Shown piece by piece: positions 1 to 7,825 of a stretch of DNA of 44,227 nucleotides. The stretch's first letter is position 1; every line of letters starts with the position of its first letter. The notes below the pieces were generated by a model. The model ran no database searches and was not told where the DNA came from. It saw nothing but the letters and a program-made list of their open reading frames with translations. Made by a program: the position numbers and the translations under genes. Location: NCBI GenBank assembly GCA_031376455.1, contig JANMDU010000091.1:1-44227 (forward strand). Direction: 5' to 3'. This stretch comes from JANMDU01 sp031376455. Its GTDB lineage: Bacteria; Pseudomonadota; Gammaproteobacteria; Burkholderiales; Burkholderiaceae_C.

Positions 1-884
1 CCCATGATGCGCGGGGGCACACCGGCCGTAGCCATGCCCACCACACGAGCGCGAGGCGTGAGGCTGTATTTGGCGGCGGTTTTTTCATCGGCCAGCAGCA
101 AAGCGCAAGCGCCATCGTTGACACCGCTGGCATTGCCTGCCGTGACTGTGCCATCGGGCCGCACCACGCCTTTGAGTTTGGCCAAGGCTTCAAGCGATGT
201 TTCGCGAGGATGTTCGTCTTGGCTCACGACAACCGCATCGCCTTTCTTTTGCGCGATATGAACTGGCGTAATCTCCGCATCAAAGTAACCCGACTTTTGC
301 GCGGCCACCGCTTTCATCTGCGAAGCCAAAGCCATACGATCCTGTGCTTCGCGCTCAATCTTGAATTCGGTGGCGACGTTCTCCGCCGTCTCGGGCATCG
401 AATCCACACCGTACTTTTCTTTCATGATTGTGTTGATGAAGCGCCAGCCAATTGTGGTGTCATAAATCTCGGCGGCGCGGCTGAAAGCGCTCGTGGCTTT
501 AGGCATCACAAAAGGCGCGCGGCTCATGCTCTCGACCCCACCCGCTATCATTAACGTAGCTTCCCCCGAAGAAATAGCGCGGGCTGCCGTGCCTAAAGCA
601 TCTAAACCTGAGCCACACAAGCGGTTCACCGTGCTGCCCGGCACTTGATAAGGCAAGCCCGCCAAAAGAGAGGCCATATGCGCCACATTGCGGTTGTCTT
701 CCCCCGCTTGGTTCACGCAGCCATAGATCACATCGGTCACGGCTTCCCAATCGACATTCGCGTTTCGTGCCATCAAGGCTTTGAGCGGAATTGCACCGAG
801 ATCATCTGTGCGTACCGAAGACAATGCGCCACCATAGCGGCCAAAGGGTGTGCGGATGGCATCAACGATATAGGCGTGGTTCAT
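1..884 (-). CDS. pcaF: 3-oxoadipyl-CoA thiolase (beta-ketoadipyl-CoA thiolase), partial
   Basis: My translation of the minus strand from the ATG at 884 gives 294 codons before the left edge, so the C-terminal part with the second catalytic Cys and the GHP motif is outside the window. The N-terminus (MNHAYIVDAIRTPFGRYGG) is typical of PcaF/PaaJ thiolases. The acyl-accepting cysteine is C90 in NRLCGSGLDA, and a GNASGVNDGA motif follows. The family cleaves 3-oxoadipyl-CoA with CoA into succinyl-CoA and acetyl-CoA. That is the last step of the box pathway as well as of the protocatechuate and phenylacetate routes, so its place behind boxCBA fits. Its ATG overlaps the TGA of the upstream DUF1016 gene (ATGA, 881-884), which suggests translational coupling. 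The choice between PcaF and PaaJ rests on context. Confidence 0.9.
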   Translation of the reverse strand, partial: MNHAYIVDAIRTPFGRYGGALSSVRTDDLGAIPLKALMARNANVDWEAVTDVIYGCVNQAGEDNRNVAHMASLLAGLPYQVPGSTVNRLCGSGLDALGTAARAISSGEATLMIAGGVESMSRAPFVMPKATSAFSRAAEIYDTTIGWRFINTIMKEKYGVDSMPETAENVATEFKIEREAQDRMALASQMKAVAAQKSGYFDAEITPVHIAQKKGDAVVVSQDEHPRETSLEALAKLKGVVRPDGTVTAGNASGVNDGACALLLADEKTAAKYSLTPRARVVGMATAGVPPRIM

Positions 885-1627
885 GGTTCTTGAGTCTCTT
901 CGGTTTTAGTGATCTGGTTCGCCAAGCGCTGTTTGGCGTTCGCTATAGATTGATGGAATTTCTCTTGCATCAGTTCGTGAGGCGGTAGGGCTGTGAGGTA
1001 TTGTGCAACGTGTATACCGCTCTTGCCCAACTCCAGCAATTCAATCTGCTCTTTCTTTTTGCCCGCACACAAAATAATGCCCAGCGGCGCTTGCTCGCCC
1101 TCTTCCTGCTCGTATTTGGCCAACCAGCGCAGATACAGCTCCATTTGCCCTTTGTCTCCTGCCTGAAAATCATCCATTTTCAGCTCCACAGCCACCAAGC
1201 GTTTGAGCTTGCGGTTGTAAAACAGCAGATCAAGGTAGAAATCATCGCTGTCAATTTGCATGCGCTTTTGCCGCGCCACAAAAGTGAAGCCTGCGCCAGC
1301 TCTAATAAAAAGCGCTCCATGTCGCGCAAAATGGCCGACTCTAAATCGCGCTCGCTGTAGCCATCAGGCAAGCCTAAGAAATCCAGCATGTAGGGATCGC
1401 GAAACACCAACTCTGGTGTGACTTGCCCGCCTTCGCGTAAATGACTCAGCTCTGCGCTGATGATCGCTTCTGGCTTTTTGGACAAAGCCGTGCGCAAATA
1501 CAAACCGCTGGCAATTCGCTCACGCAAGGTGCGCACGCTCCAGCGCTCGATCTTGCACAGCTCGGCGTAGTATTCGCGCTCAAGTGGCTGTTTGAGTGGG
1601 AGAATTTCGACGAAGTGACTCCAGCTC

Positions 1628-1654
1628 AATTGTCGTGACAGTGTCGCGACAATT
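1628..1654. repeat. 27-bp near-perfect palindrome inside the DUF1016 gene
   Basis: Arms AATTGTCGTGAC and GTCGCGACAATT surround a 3-nt centre; 11 of 12 arm positions pair. On the coding strand it encodes QIVATLSRQL. It has the same design as the palindrome at 1736-1762. Confidence 0.8.
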
Positions 1655-1735
1655 TGCTCTTGTGGGAAGACCTCCGAGAACTGAACCATCCTCCTCAAGC
1701 TGCGTGGACCAAAGCTTGAGCCATAGTCTTTCATC

Positions 1736-1762
1736 AATTGTGTCGACAGCGTCGACACAATT
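1736..1762. repeat. 27-bp perfect palindrome inside the DUF1016 gene
   Basis: Arms AATTGTGTCGAC and GTCGACACAATT are perfectly complementary over 12 bp around the centre AGC. On the coding strand it encodes QIVSTLSTQL. Its partner at 1628-1654 encodes nearly the same peptide 36 residues later. Confidence 0.85.
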
Positions 1763-1949
1763 TGCTCGCCATAGTCAGCACGCGCATCTTTCAATATCTC
1801 CAGGCGAATTCTCTGCCCGACTTTCCAATAGAGCAGCGTTAATGCGCTGTTGGCAGTTTGGGCAACTTGAAGCCGCGTTTGCTCAATCAAGGAGCGCAAA
1901 TCGGTGAGCACGGCTGAGGGCGAAAGCTGAGTCATGATTGAATATATGA

Positions 1950-1965
1950 CTGTATTAATATACAG
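1950..1965. promoter_or_regulatory. AT-rich inverted repeat just upstream of the DUF1016 gene
   Basis: CTGTAT and ATACAG arms flank TAAT, 15 bp upstream of the ATG at 1935 and inside a conspicuously AT-rich stretch (about 1936-1975). The stretch contains -10-like TATATT/TAATAT sequences. It could be the gene's own promoter with an operator, separate from the box promoter. This is inference only. Confidence 0.4.
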
Positions 1966-1997
1966 ATATTATGCCATTCCAACCGCGCAACAGCGCT

Positions 1998-3296
1998 TCA
2001 ATAAGTCTCTAAATGCAGCCGCCCTTGCGCCTTCATTTGCTGGCCAAGCGTCGCCCAGTCCAGCCCAGCTTGTTCGGCAATGTCTTTGAGCGCAAGCACC
2101 ACACCCTCTTCCATCGCCTTCAAGCCGCAGACGTAGAAATAGGTGCTGCTATCGCGCAGCAAAGCAGAGAGATCGCTGCTGCGCTCGCGCATGGCATCTT
2201 GCACGTAGCGTTTGGGCTGACCTGCTTCGCGGGAGTAGCAAAATTCTGTGTCGATGAAGTCTTTGGGAAGTTGCTGTAGCGGGCCGAAATAGGGCAGCTC
2301 TTCTTGGCTGCGCACGCCGAAGAAGAGCATGAGCTTGCCGCCTTCGAATTTGCCGCTCGTGCGCAAGCGCCTGCGCCACTCGGTCATGGCGCGCATGGGG
2401 GCGCTGCCGGTGCCGGTGCAAATCATCACAATGCTGCTCTTGGGATGATTGGGCATGAGAAAGCTCGTGCCAAATGGGCCAATCACATCGACTGTGTCGC
2501 CGACCTTCAAATCACACATGAAGTTGCTGGCCACGCCGCGCACGGGCTTGCCAGCATGATCTTCCAAGACGCGCTTGATCGTGAGCGAGCAATTGTTGTA
2601 GCCAGGGCGCTCGCCATTGCGCGGGCTGGCTATTGAGTATTGCCGCGCATGATGAGGTTTACCGTTCGCATCAACACCGGGCGCGATGATGCCGATGCTT
2701 TGCCCTTCAAGCACGGGAAACGGCATACTGCCAAAATCGAGCACGAGGTGATGGGTGTCGTAATCTTGGCCTGCGGTTTTGCCCACTTCCGTCACGCGCA
2801 CATTGCCGGTGACGGTGGCTTGTATGCTGTTCTGCAAAGCTTTTGGGCCGTAGAGATTGGTGTACGCATGCGCGGCAGACCATGGCGGCAGTGTGGCATT
2901 GAATTCTGCGCTGTTGAATTTTGCTATTGATTCGGTAGCACTCTGCGCAGATCCTATGCCGGCTACTGGCTGTTTTTCCTCTAAATTTTGTGTTTCTGTG
3001 GCCTCAACAGCCAATTCTGAAGCAGGCAGCTCTTGTGGCAGCTCATCCCAAGTCAACTGCTCAGCAGGCGTGTATGCACGAGTTTTTAGCATGCTGCGCC
3101 AGTTGTCAATCGAGCCCGTGGGGCAAGGCGAAATGCAAGCCATGCAGAGGTTGCACTTGTCTGCATCCACCACATAGTTACGATCATCGTGCGTGATCGC
3201 TCCCACCGGGCAAGTCGCCTCGCAGGTGTTGCAACGAATGCAAATCACCGGGTCGATGAGGTGTTGCTTGATCAGGGTGGTTTCGTTAGCGCCCAT
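1998..3296 (-). CDS. boxA: Benzoyl-CoA 2,3-epoxidase reductase subunit BoxA
   Basis: The 432-residue protein has two ferredoxin-type 4Fe-4S motifs at the N-terminus, C19/C22/C25/C29 and C48/C51/C54/C58. A ferredoxin-NADP reductase-like FAD/NADPH domain follows (RQYSIASP, GTGSAPMRAM, YVCGLKAMEEGV). BoxA passes electrons from NADPH to the BoxB epoxidase. Between the ferredoxin and reductase modules is a linker (about 85-135), and residues 109-129 are encoded by an R1 repeat copy (QPVAGIGSAQSATESIA). The gene lies downstream of boxB across a 128-bp gap holding a long hairpin. The start is the ATG at 3296. Confidence 0.95.
   Translation of the reverse strand: MGANETTLIKQHLIDPVICIRCNTCEATCPVGAITHDDRNYVVDADKCNLCMACISPCPTGSIDNWRSMLKTRAYTPAEQLTWDELPQELPASELAVEATETQNLEEKQPVAGIGSAQSATESIAKFNSAEFNATLPPWSAAHAYTNLYGPKALQNSIQATVTGNVRVTEVGKTAGQDYDTHHLVLDFGSMPFPVLEGQSIGIIAPGVDANGKPHHARQYSIASPRNGERPGYNNCSLTIKRVLEDHAGKPVRGVASNFMCDLKVGDTVDVIGPFGTSFLMPNHPKSSIVMICTGTGSAPMRAMTEWRRRLRTSGKFEGGKLMLFFGVRSQEELPYFGPLQQLPKDFIDTEFCYSREAGQPKRYVQDAMRERSSDLSALLRDSSTYFYVCGLKAMEEGVVLALKDIAEQAGLDWATLGQQMKAQGRLHLETY
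2921..2988 (+). repeat. R1 repeat copy inside boxA
   Basis: It reads GCTATTGATTCGGTAGCA, then CTCTGCGCAG, then CTATGCCGGCTACTGGC on the plus strand, antisense to boxA. In the boxA frame it encodes AGIGSAQSATESIA between the ferredoxin and flavin modules. The right boundary is approximate. Confidence 0.88.
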
Positions 3297-3309
3297 AAAA
3301 GTACCTTTT

Positions 3310-3407
3310 GAACGCGAAAGCCGCGAAAGTGACGCGAAATTCGCAAAAAATAAATGTTTCCTGTATTTTTAGCGTCTTTCGCGTTACTTTCGCGTTTTTT
3401 CGCGTTC
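3310..3407. repeat. Long imperfect hairpin H1 in the boxB-boxA gap
   Basis: The left arm starts GAACGCGAAAGCCGCGAAAG and the right arm ends TTTCGCGTTTTTTCGCGTTC. The arms pair over roughly 40 nt with a few mismatches. The arms are built from short CGCGAAAG-like units. The layout matches hairpins 4947-5040 and 38158-38304. As part of the box mRNA it could form a stable intercistronic stem. Confidence 0.8.
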
Positions 3408-3424
3408 AGATTTGCGTTTGACTT

Positions 3425-4849
3425 TTACGCGAAGCGAATGTATTCGAAGTTCACAGCCTGCTTGTTGATCCCCATCGCTGGTGGCGCGATCCAGTTGGCG
3501 AATTTGCCAGGCTCGACCACACGACCCATGAGGCTGGCCACAAAAGTGCGGTCTTCCGCTGTAGGCAGCCACTCGTTTTTCTTCACATCCCATTCAGCTT
3601 GGCTCACTACGCGGCCATCGGGCGAGACTTTGACGCCTGCAAGCGCGCCAATGTTACGGTGAAAGGCTTTGTGCGGTGTGGTGAGCTTGAAGGGAATGCC
3701 CGCCTTTTCGATCACTTTGTTCCAGCGGCCTACGCCTGCAACGGAATCTTTGATGTAATCATCGCGCAGCACTTCGTTGAGCGCGTTGAGCATCGGCACT
3801 TCTTTTTCTTTCAGCTCGCCGCCCACGGCTTGCAACACTTTATAGCTTTGGCCGCGCAGCTGATGATCATCCATGCGCTTGCCTTCTTCGTAGCGGCCTT
3901 TGAGGCCCGTGCTGTAGAAGGTGGCAGCATTGCTGGACTCGTCTGCGCCAAACAAATCAATCGTGACGCTGAAGTGAAAATTCAAATAGCGCTGCACGGT
4001 GGGCAGGTCAATCACGCCGGCTTCACGAAGCTTTTTCACGTCATCCGTCTTCATTTCATTCATCGCCGCACAAGTGCGCTGGATCACGCGGCTGATGCCG
4101 CTCTCGCCCACAAACATGTGATGCGCTTCTTCAGTAAGCATGAATTTCGTGGTGCGCGCCAGCGGCTCAAACGCGCTTTCTGCCAGCGCGCAGAGCTGGA
4201 ATTTGCCATCGCGATCTGTGAAATAGGTGAACATGAAAAAGCTCAGCCAATCGGGCGTGGCTTCGTTGAACGCTTGCAAAATGCGCGGCGTATCTTCATC
4301 TCCGCTGCGGCGCTCGAGCAGCGCTTCTGCTTCTTCGCGGCCATCGCGACCAAAATGCTTGTGCAGCAGATAGACCATCGCCCAAAGGTGGCGGCCCTCT
4401 TCGACGTTGATCTGATACAAATTGCGCAAGTCATACATCGAAGGCGCCGTCAGCCCCAGATGACGCTGCTGCTCCACCGATGCTGGCTCGGTATCGCCCT
4501 GCGTAACGATGATGCGGCGCAGATTGGCGCGGTATTCGCCTGGCACATCATTCCAAGCATCTTGGCCCATGTGGTCGCCAAAACCGATCTTGCGATCTTG
4601 CTGGCCGGGATTTAAGAAAATCCCCCAGCGATAGTCGCGCATCTTCACATGATCAAAACTCGCCCAGCCAGCCGGATCGACGCTGACTGCCGTGCGCAAA
4701 TACACGTCTGACATTTCCGATCCCACGGGGCCAATCTCATCCCACCAGTTGATGAAATTCGGCTGCCAGCCTTCGAGCGCACGCTGCAAGGTGCGATCTT
4801 CGCTGAGGTTGACGTTATTCGGGATTTTTTCGCTGTAGTTGATGCTCAT
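3425..4849 (-). CDS. boxB: Benzoyl-CoA 2,3-epoxidase catalytic subunit BoxB
   Basis: BoxB is a diiron (ferritin-like) oxygenase that epoxidises the ring of benzoyl-CoA with O2 and electrons from BoxA. I take the ATG at 4849 (MSINYSEKIPNNVNL), which gives 474 residues. A GTG three codons upstream is possible, but neither has a strong ribosome-binding site. Diiron ligands are visible as E151/H154 (EEGRH) and E241/H244 (EEAHH). Candidate additional ligands are E121 and D212, whose spacing agrees with the ligand set I recall for characterised BoxB. The length is normal and there is no repeat insertion. It lies between boxC and boxA, with hairpins on both sides. Confidence 0.96.
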   Translation of the reverse strand: MSINYSEKIPNNVNLSEDRTLQRALEGWQPNFINWWDEIGPVGSEMSDVYLRTAVSVDPAGWASFDHVKMRDYRWGIFLNPGQQDRKIGFGDHMGQDAWNDVPGEYRANLRRIIVTQGDTEPASVEQQRHLGLTAPSMYDLRNLYQINVEEGRHLWAMVYLLHKHFGRDGREEAEALLERRSGDEDTPRILQAFNEATPDWLSFFMFTYFTDRDGKFQLCALAESAFEPLARTTKFMLTEEAHHMFVGESGISRVIQRTCAAMNEMKTDDVKKLREAGVIDLPTVQRYLNFHFSVTIDLFGADESSNAATFYSTGLKGRYEEGKRMDDHQLRGQSYKVLQAVGGELKEKEVPMLNALNEVLRDDYIKDSVAGVGRWNKVIEKAGIPFKLTTPHKAFHRNIGALAGVKVSPDGRVVSQAEWDVKKNEWLPTAEDRTFVASLMGRVVEPGKFANWIAPPAMGINKQAVNFEYIRFA

Positions 4850-4946
4850 GATGTTCACTCAAAAAACAACGGAGGAGGGAAGTTCGGTTGCAGCAAGCCA
4901 CCTGTTTTTGCTGCACAACGAGATTTCTCTTGGGTTGAGTTTTTTT

Positions 4947-5040
4947 GAACACGGAAGGCACGGAGGATTCACGAAAGACACTGAAAAAACTATATCGAGT
5001 TTTCTGTGTTTTTCGTGTAATTTCCGTGCCTTCCGTGTTC
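4947..5040. repeat. Long imperfect hairpin H2 in the boxC-boxB gap
   Basis: The left arm starts GAACACGGAAGGCACGGA and the right arm ends TCCGTGCCTTCCGTGTTC; the first 18 nt pair perfectly. The outer arms total about 43 nt with few mismatches. It has the same scaffold as H1 but different bases, with matching changes on both arms. It fills most of the 205-bp gap. Confidence 0.85.
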
Positions 5041-5054
5041 TTAAAACTTATCCA

Positions 5055-6737
5055 TCAAACGCGATTCCAATCAAAAGCCGCTTTATCGCCTTTTCCATAA
5101 ACCTTCAAAGCGCCTTTTTCCCCAACAGCATTCGGCCGTTGGAAGATCCAGTTTTGCCAAGCGGTCAACCGCCCGAAGACACGAGTCGCCATGGTTTCTA
5201 CGCCGTTAAAGCGCAGATTGGCTTCTAGGCCAGTGAGTGCATCGGGCGACATGGCGATACGTTCTTCGATGGCGATGCGCACTTCGTCTGCCCAATCAAT
5301 ATCATCTGGATTGGCAGTCACTAAACCGACTGCAAACGCGGCATCCGCATCCAACGCTTTTCCTGCGACGGCTCGCACAGCATCCAACGCAGGCGCTTCA
5401 TCGTAGAAACGGCGCTGCATGCGGCTTTGACCCGTGGCCATCGGATAAAGACCAAAATTCACATCGCTCACGGTGATCTTGGGCGCTTTGACTTCATCAT
5501 CGGGCAAAGCAAGGTGGTAGCTTCTATCGCAAGCGAGTGCCAGTTCAAGGAACGTGCCTGCAAAGCAAGAGCCCTCTTCAATGAATGCAAACAAACTGCG
5601 CGAGCTCACATCAATGCGGCTCAGTGTGCGGCGCAGCATGCCAATCGTCTCGCGGACGAACCAATGGTCTTTGTTGGTCATCAACACAGCATCCATCGCC
5701 AGCACATTCGCCGCATCGCCTTCTGTCTTCCAAACCCACGTGCCAATATCGAGCTCAGTGGTGCGCATTTGCAATATCGCATCATCTAACTCACGCGCGA
5801 GCACGAAAGGATACCAGTTAGATGCTACTGATTCAATATCACTTTGCGCAGATTCTATGCCGGCGAGTGGCGCTTTTACCTTAAAAACTGCGAGGCGCTT
5901 GGCGCGATCTATCTCCACACTCACATGCGTGTAGCGCAGCGCATCAAGCTCAATCGTGCAGTTCAGTGGCGTAAGCGCCACACCTTTTGCATCAGAGGGT
6001 CGATCACTCTCAGCAGCCAACTCAAGAGCACGCTTGGCGACAGCCTCTGCAAACTGCGCAGGCTTCACCGCCTGATCCACTAAGCGCCAATCGACTGCCT
6101 TCTTGCCACGCACACCTTCTACGCTGGTGCAAAAAATATCGGCTAGATCGTGGCGCACTTTGCGCTTATCCGTCACCCGCGTTAACCCGCCCGTGCCGGG
6201 GAGCACGCCGAGCAAAGGCACTTCAGGCAGGCTCACGGCGCTGGCGCGATCGTCCACCAGAATAATCTCATCGCAAGCCAGCGCCACCTCGTAGCCGCCG
6301 CCTGCGCATGCGCCGTTCACAGCAGCTATGAATTTCAAGCCGCTGTGCGCAGATGAATCTTCCAAGCCATTCCTCGTCTCATTCGTAAATTTGCAGAAGT
6401 TGACTTTCCAAGCGTGGCTGCTAACGCCGAGCATAAAAATATTCGCACCCGAGCAAAATACTTTTTCACGTCCGCTAGTCAACACCACGGTGCGCACTTC
6501 AGGATGCTCAAAGCGAATGCGATTGATGGCGTCGTTGAGTTCAATATCTACGCCGAGGTCATAGCTGTTCAATTTGAGCTTGTAGCCGGGGCGCAAGCCA
6601 GCGTTTTCATCAAAATCAGCTTTGAGCGTGGCCACCGGGCCATTGAACTCCATCTTCCAGTGCTTGTAGGCGCTGGGCTGAGTTTGGTAATTCACTCGGA
6701 GAATCGGGGCGCTTGCAACGTGGGTCTCAGTGCTCAT
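5055..6737 (-). CDS. boxC: 2,3-epoxybenzoyl-CoA dihydrolase BoxC
   Basis: This is a 560-residue protein of the enoyl-CoA hydratase/crotonase superfamily with two crotonase-like halves, as is typical of BoxC. The N-terminal half has an oxyanion-hole region (SGANIFML near 96; NGACAGGGYEVALACD at 141-156). BoxC hydrolytically opens the epoxide ring to 3,4-dehydroadipyl-CoA semialdehyde plus formate. Residues 289-308, in the linker between halves (KAPLAGIESAQSDIESVAS), are encoded by an R1 repeat copy. Total length looks close to the family's, so the element may have replaced native linker. The start is supported by GGAG about 8 nt before ATG 6737. It is the first gene of the boxCBA unit, behind a recognisable promoter. 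Confidence 0.95.
   Translation of the reverse strand: MSTETHVASAPILRVNYQTQPSAYKHWKMEFNGPVATLKADFDENAGLRPGYKLKLNSYDLGVDIELNDAINRIRFEHPEVRTVVLTSGREKVFCSGANIFMLGVSSHAWKVNFCKFTNETRNGLEDSSAHSGLKFIAAVNGACAGGGYEVALACDEIILVDDRASAVSLPEVPLLGVLPGTGGLTRVTDKRKVRHDLADIFCTSVEGVRGKKAVDWRLVDQAVKPAQFAEAVAKRALELAAESDRPSDAKGVALTPLNCTIELDALRYTHVSVEIDRAKRLAVFKVKAPLAGIESAQSDIESVASNWYPFVLARELDDAILQMRTTELDIGTWVWKTEGDAANVLAMDAVLMTNKDHWFVRETIGMLRRTLSRIDVSSRSLFAFIEEGSCFAGTFLELALACDRSYHLALPDDEVKAPKITVSDVNFGLYPMATGQSRMQRRFYDEAPALDAVRAVAGKALDADAAFAVGLVTANPDDIDWADEVRIAIEERIAMSPDALTGLEANLRFNGVETMATRVFGRLTAWQNWIFQRPNAVGEKGALKVYGKGDKAAFDWNRV
5822..5888 (+). repeat. R1 repeat copy inside boxC
   Basis: The plus strand reads GCTACTGATTCAATATCACT, TTGCGCAG, TTCTATGCCGGC and ends near CTTTTACCTTAAAAACT. 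By eye it shares about 55 of 67 positions with the intergenic copy at 37435-37503. In the boxC frame it encodes LAGIESAQSDIESVAS. Confidence 0.9.
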
Positions 6738-6754
6738 GAAATATCTCCGAGGTT

Positions 6755-6795
6755 TGCATATTATGAATTATATTGCATGTTAAAGGGTTGTGCAA
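6755..6795 (-). promoter_or_regulatory. boxCBA promoter with TGCA-type BoxR operator boxes
   Basis: On the minus strand TTGCAC (6795-6790), a 17-bp spacer and TATAAT (6772-6767) form a near-consensus sigma-70 promoter, with boxC's ATG 30 bp past the -10. Three TGCA boxes (6755-6758, 6774-6777, 6791-6794) overlap the -35, the spacer and the start region. TGCA repeats are what I recall for BzdR/BoxR operators. Repression relieved by benzoyl-CoA is therefore the likely mode. Confidence 0.65.
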
Positions 6796-6806
6796 TATTT
6801 TTCACC

Positions 6807-7739
6807 TCAGGCCGCTTTCAGCACGGGCTGCAGGAGCTTTTGTAGCAACACAAACGTCTCTTCTAAGCCTTGCGCGCTGGTATCGAGGGCGAAATCGGCC
6901 TTGGAATAGAACGCGCTGCGCCCCGCCAAAATTCCCTTCAAATCGTCCATCGCCTCCTTGCTGGCCGCCATCGGCCGCAAATCGCCCTGCGCGCGCACAC
7001 GCTGCATATGATCTTGCGGCTCGGCTTGCAGCCAGACGCTGGTGCAGTGCGTGAGCATCAAATTAAAGCTTGTCACATCACTCACCAAGCCGCCCGGCGT
7101 GGCAATCACGGCTTGGCTTTGCTCGGCAATCAAACGCTCGAGCACGCGCCGCTCGTAGCGCCGATACGCGTTCACGCCATACAGTGCCTGAATCTCCGCC
7201 ACCGAGCCGCCCGCGAGCTTTTCTACCTCGGCGCTCATCTCGAAAAATGGGTAGCCAATGGATTGCGCAAGCATTTTGCCCAGCGTGGATTTGCCAGCGC
7301 CTCGCAAGCCCACCAAAGCAACTATTTTTGAAGCTTTTAGGCCATTAGCTGACGTATCCTTTGCGCGGAATGCTCCTAAAATTGTAGCGATATTGAGCCG
7401 CAAGTTTTTCATCTGCGCTTCATCTGCATGCTCTAAAAGCTGGCGCACCATCAGCCATTCAGGGTTCGCCGTCGTCATGTCGCCATGCAGCAAAGCAATT
7501 GGACATTCCAAGGCAAATGCCACTTGTTGCAGCACCAAAATCGACGCATTGCCCACGCCATATTCCAGATTCGCCAAATGCCGCTCAGAAATATCCGCCG
7601 CTTGCGCCAGTTGCTTGCGCGTGAGCCCGCGCTGCGAGCGCTGGCTGCGCACGCGCTCACCCAAAGCCACGAGAAACGGGTTTTTCTGCTCGGTTTCCTC
7701 GCTCACCGCTGGATTGACATGCAATATAGTGCTTGACAT
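6807..7739 (-). CDS. boxR: BoxR/BzdR-type transcriptional regulator (XRE HTH plus shikimate-kinase-like domain)
   Basis: The 310-residue protein has an N-terminal XRE helix-turn-helix (about 25-85: GERVRSQRSQRGLTRKQLA, SERHLANLEYG) and a C-terminal shikimate-kinase-like domain with a P-loop at 144-151 (GLRGAGKS). This is the known BoxR/BzdR fold, in which the kinase-like domain binds benzoyl-CoA rather than shikimate. It represses the box promoters until benzoyl-CoA accumulates. The linker between the domains (117-137, ATILGAFRAKDTSANGL) is encoded by an R1 copy. That linker is the part expected to relay the effector signal. The gene lies between boxC and the divergent ligase, with TGCA boxes on both sides. 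Confidence 0.93.
   Translation of the reverse strand: MSSTILHVNPAVSEETEQKNPFLVALGERVRSQRSQRGLTRKQLAQAADISERHLANLEYGVGNASILVLQQVAFALECPIALLHGDMTTANPEWLMVRQLLEHADEAQMKNLRLNIATILGAFRAKDTSANGLKASKIVALVGLRGAGKSTLGKMLAQSIGYPFFEMSAEVEKLAGGSVAEIQALYGVNAYRRYERRVLERLIAEQSQAVIATPGGLVSDVTSFNLMLTHCTSVWLQAEPQDHMQRVRAQGDLRPMAASKEAMDDLKGILAGRSAFYSKADFALDTSAQGLEETFVLLQKLLQPVLKAA
7335..7392 (-). repeat. R1 repeat copy inside boxR
   Basis: On the plus strand TTTTAGGCCATTAGCTG, CGTATCC, TTTGCGCGGAATGCT and TTGTAGCGATA follow the reverse-oriented R1 layout, so it is sense-oriented in boxR. It is more diverged than the boxA/boxC copies. The encoded peptide (AFRAKDTSANGL) lines up with AYRAIDTPAIAL of the cytochrome copy at 43341-43398 in the same frame. 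Confidence 0.78.
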
Positions 7740-7785
7740 GTGCTATTGACCTCATTTACAGTTCAATTTGAATTATTGTGCATGC
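7713..7785. promoter_or_regulatory. Divergent boxR / benzoate-CoA ligase control region
   Basis: TGCA boxes are present at 7720-7723 (ATGCAATAT) and 7779-7782 (TGTGCATGC). Toward the ligase there are TTGACA (7733-7738) and TTGACC (7746-7751) -35-like sequences, but no convincing -10. The boxR start codon lies inside the region, so BoxR bound here could control both directions. Confidence 0.45.
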
Positions 7786-7825
7786 TACAACAGAACAAAA
7801 AACCGTTCAACTTCGAGGAGACAAC

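Larger units (their letters stand above)
881..1935 (-). pseudogene. DUF1016/YhcG-type PD-(D/E)XK nuclease gene, frameshifted
   Basis: Two minus-strand frames together make one DUF1016 protein. The frame from ATG 1935 encodes the N-terminal helical domain (LYWKVGQRI, YGEQIVSTLSTQL, RQLSWSHF, PYMLDFLGLPDGYSERDLE). It loses homology after MERFLLELAQA near 1296. The -1/+1 frame then carries the nuclease-like C-terminus (FYLDLLFYNRKLKRLVAVELK, LGIILCAGKK, HVAQYLTALPP). The acidic residue of FYLDLLF and the E-x-K of VELK fit a PD-(D/E)XK core. Family proteins normally read LGAGFTFVARQK across the junction, and adding one G (CTGGCGCA to CTGGGCGCA) restores that reading. It is a real inactivation or a homopolymer sequencing error. 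The gene starts 62 bp after boxA and ends in an ATGA overlap with the thiolase. Family members often sit near restriction or defence genes. Its role here is unknown. Confidence 0.82.

Noticed and set aside
4839..5228. Plus-strand frame across the boxC-boxB gap.
   Set aside because: It is antisense to boxB and boxC and passes through the H2 hairpin; no coding signal.
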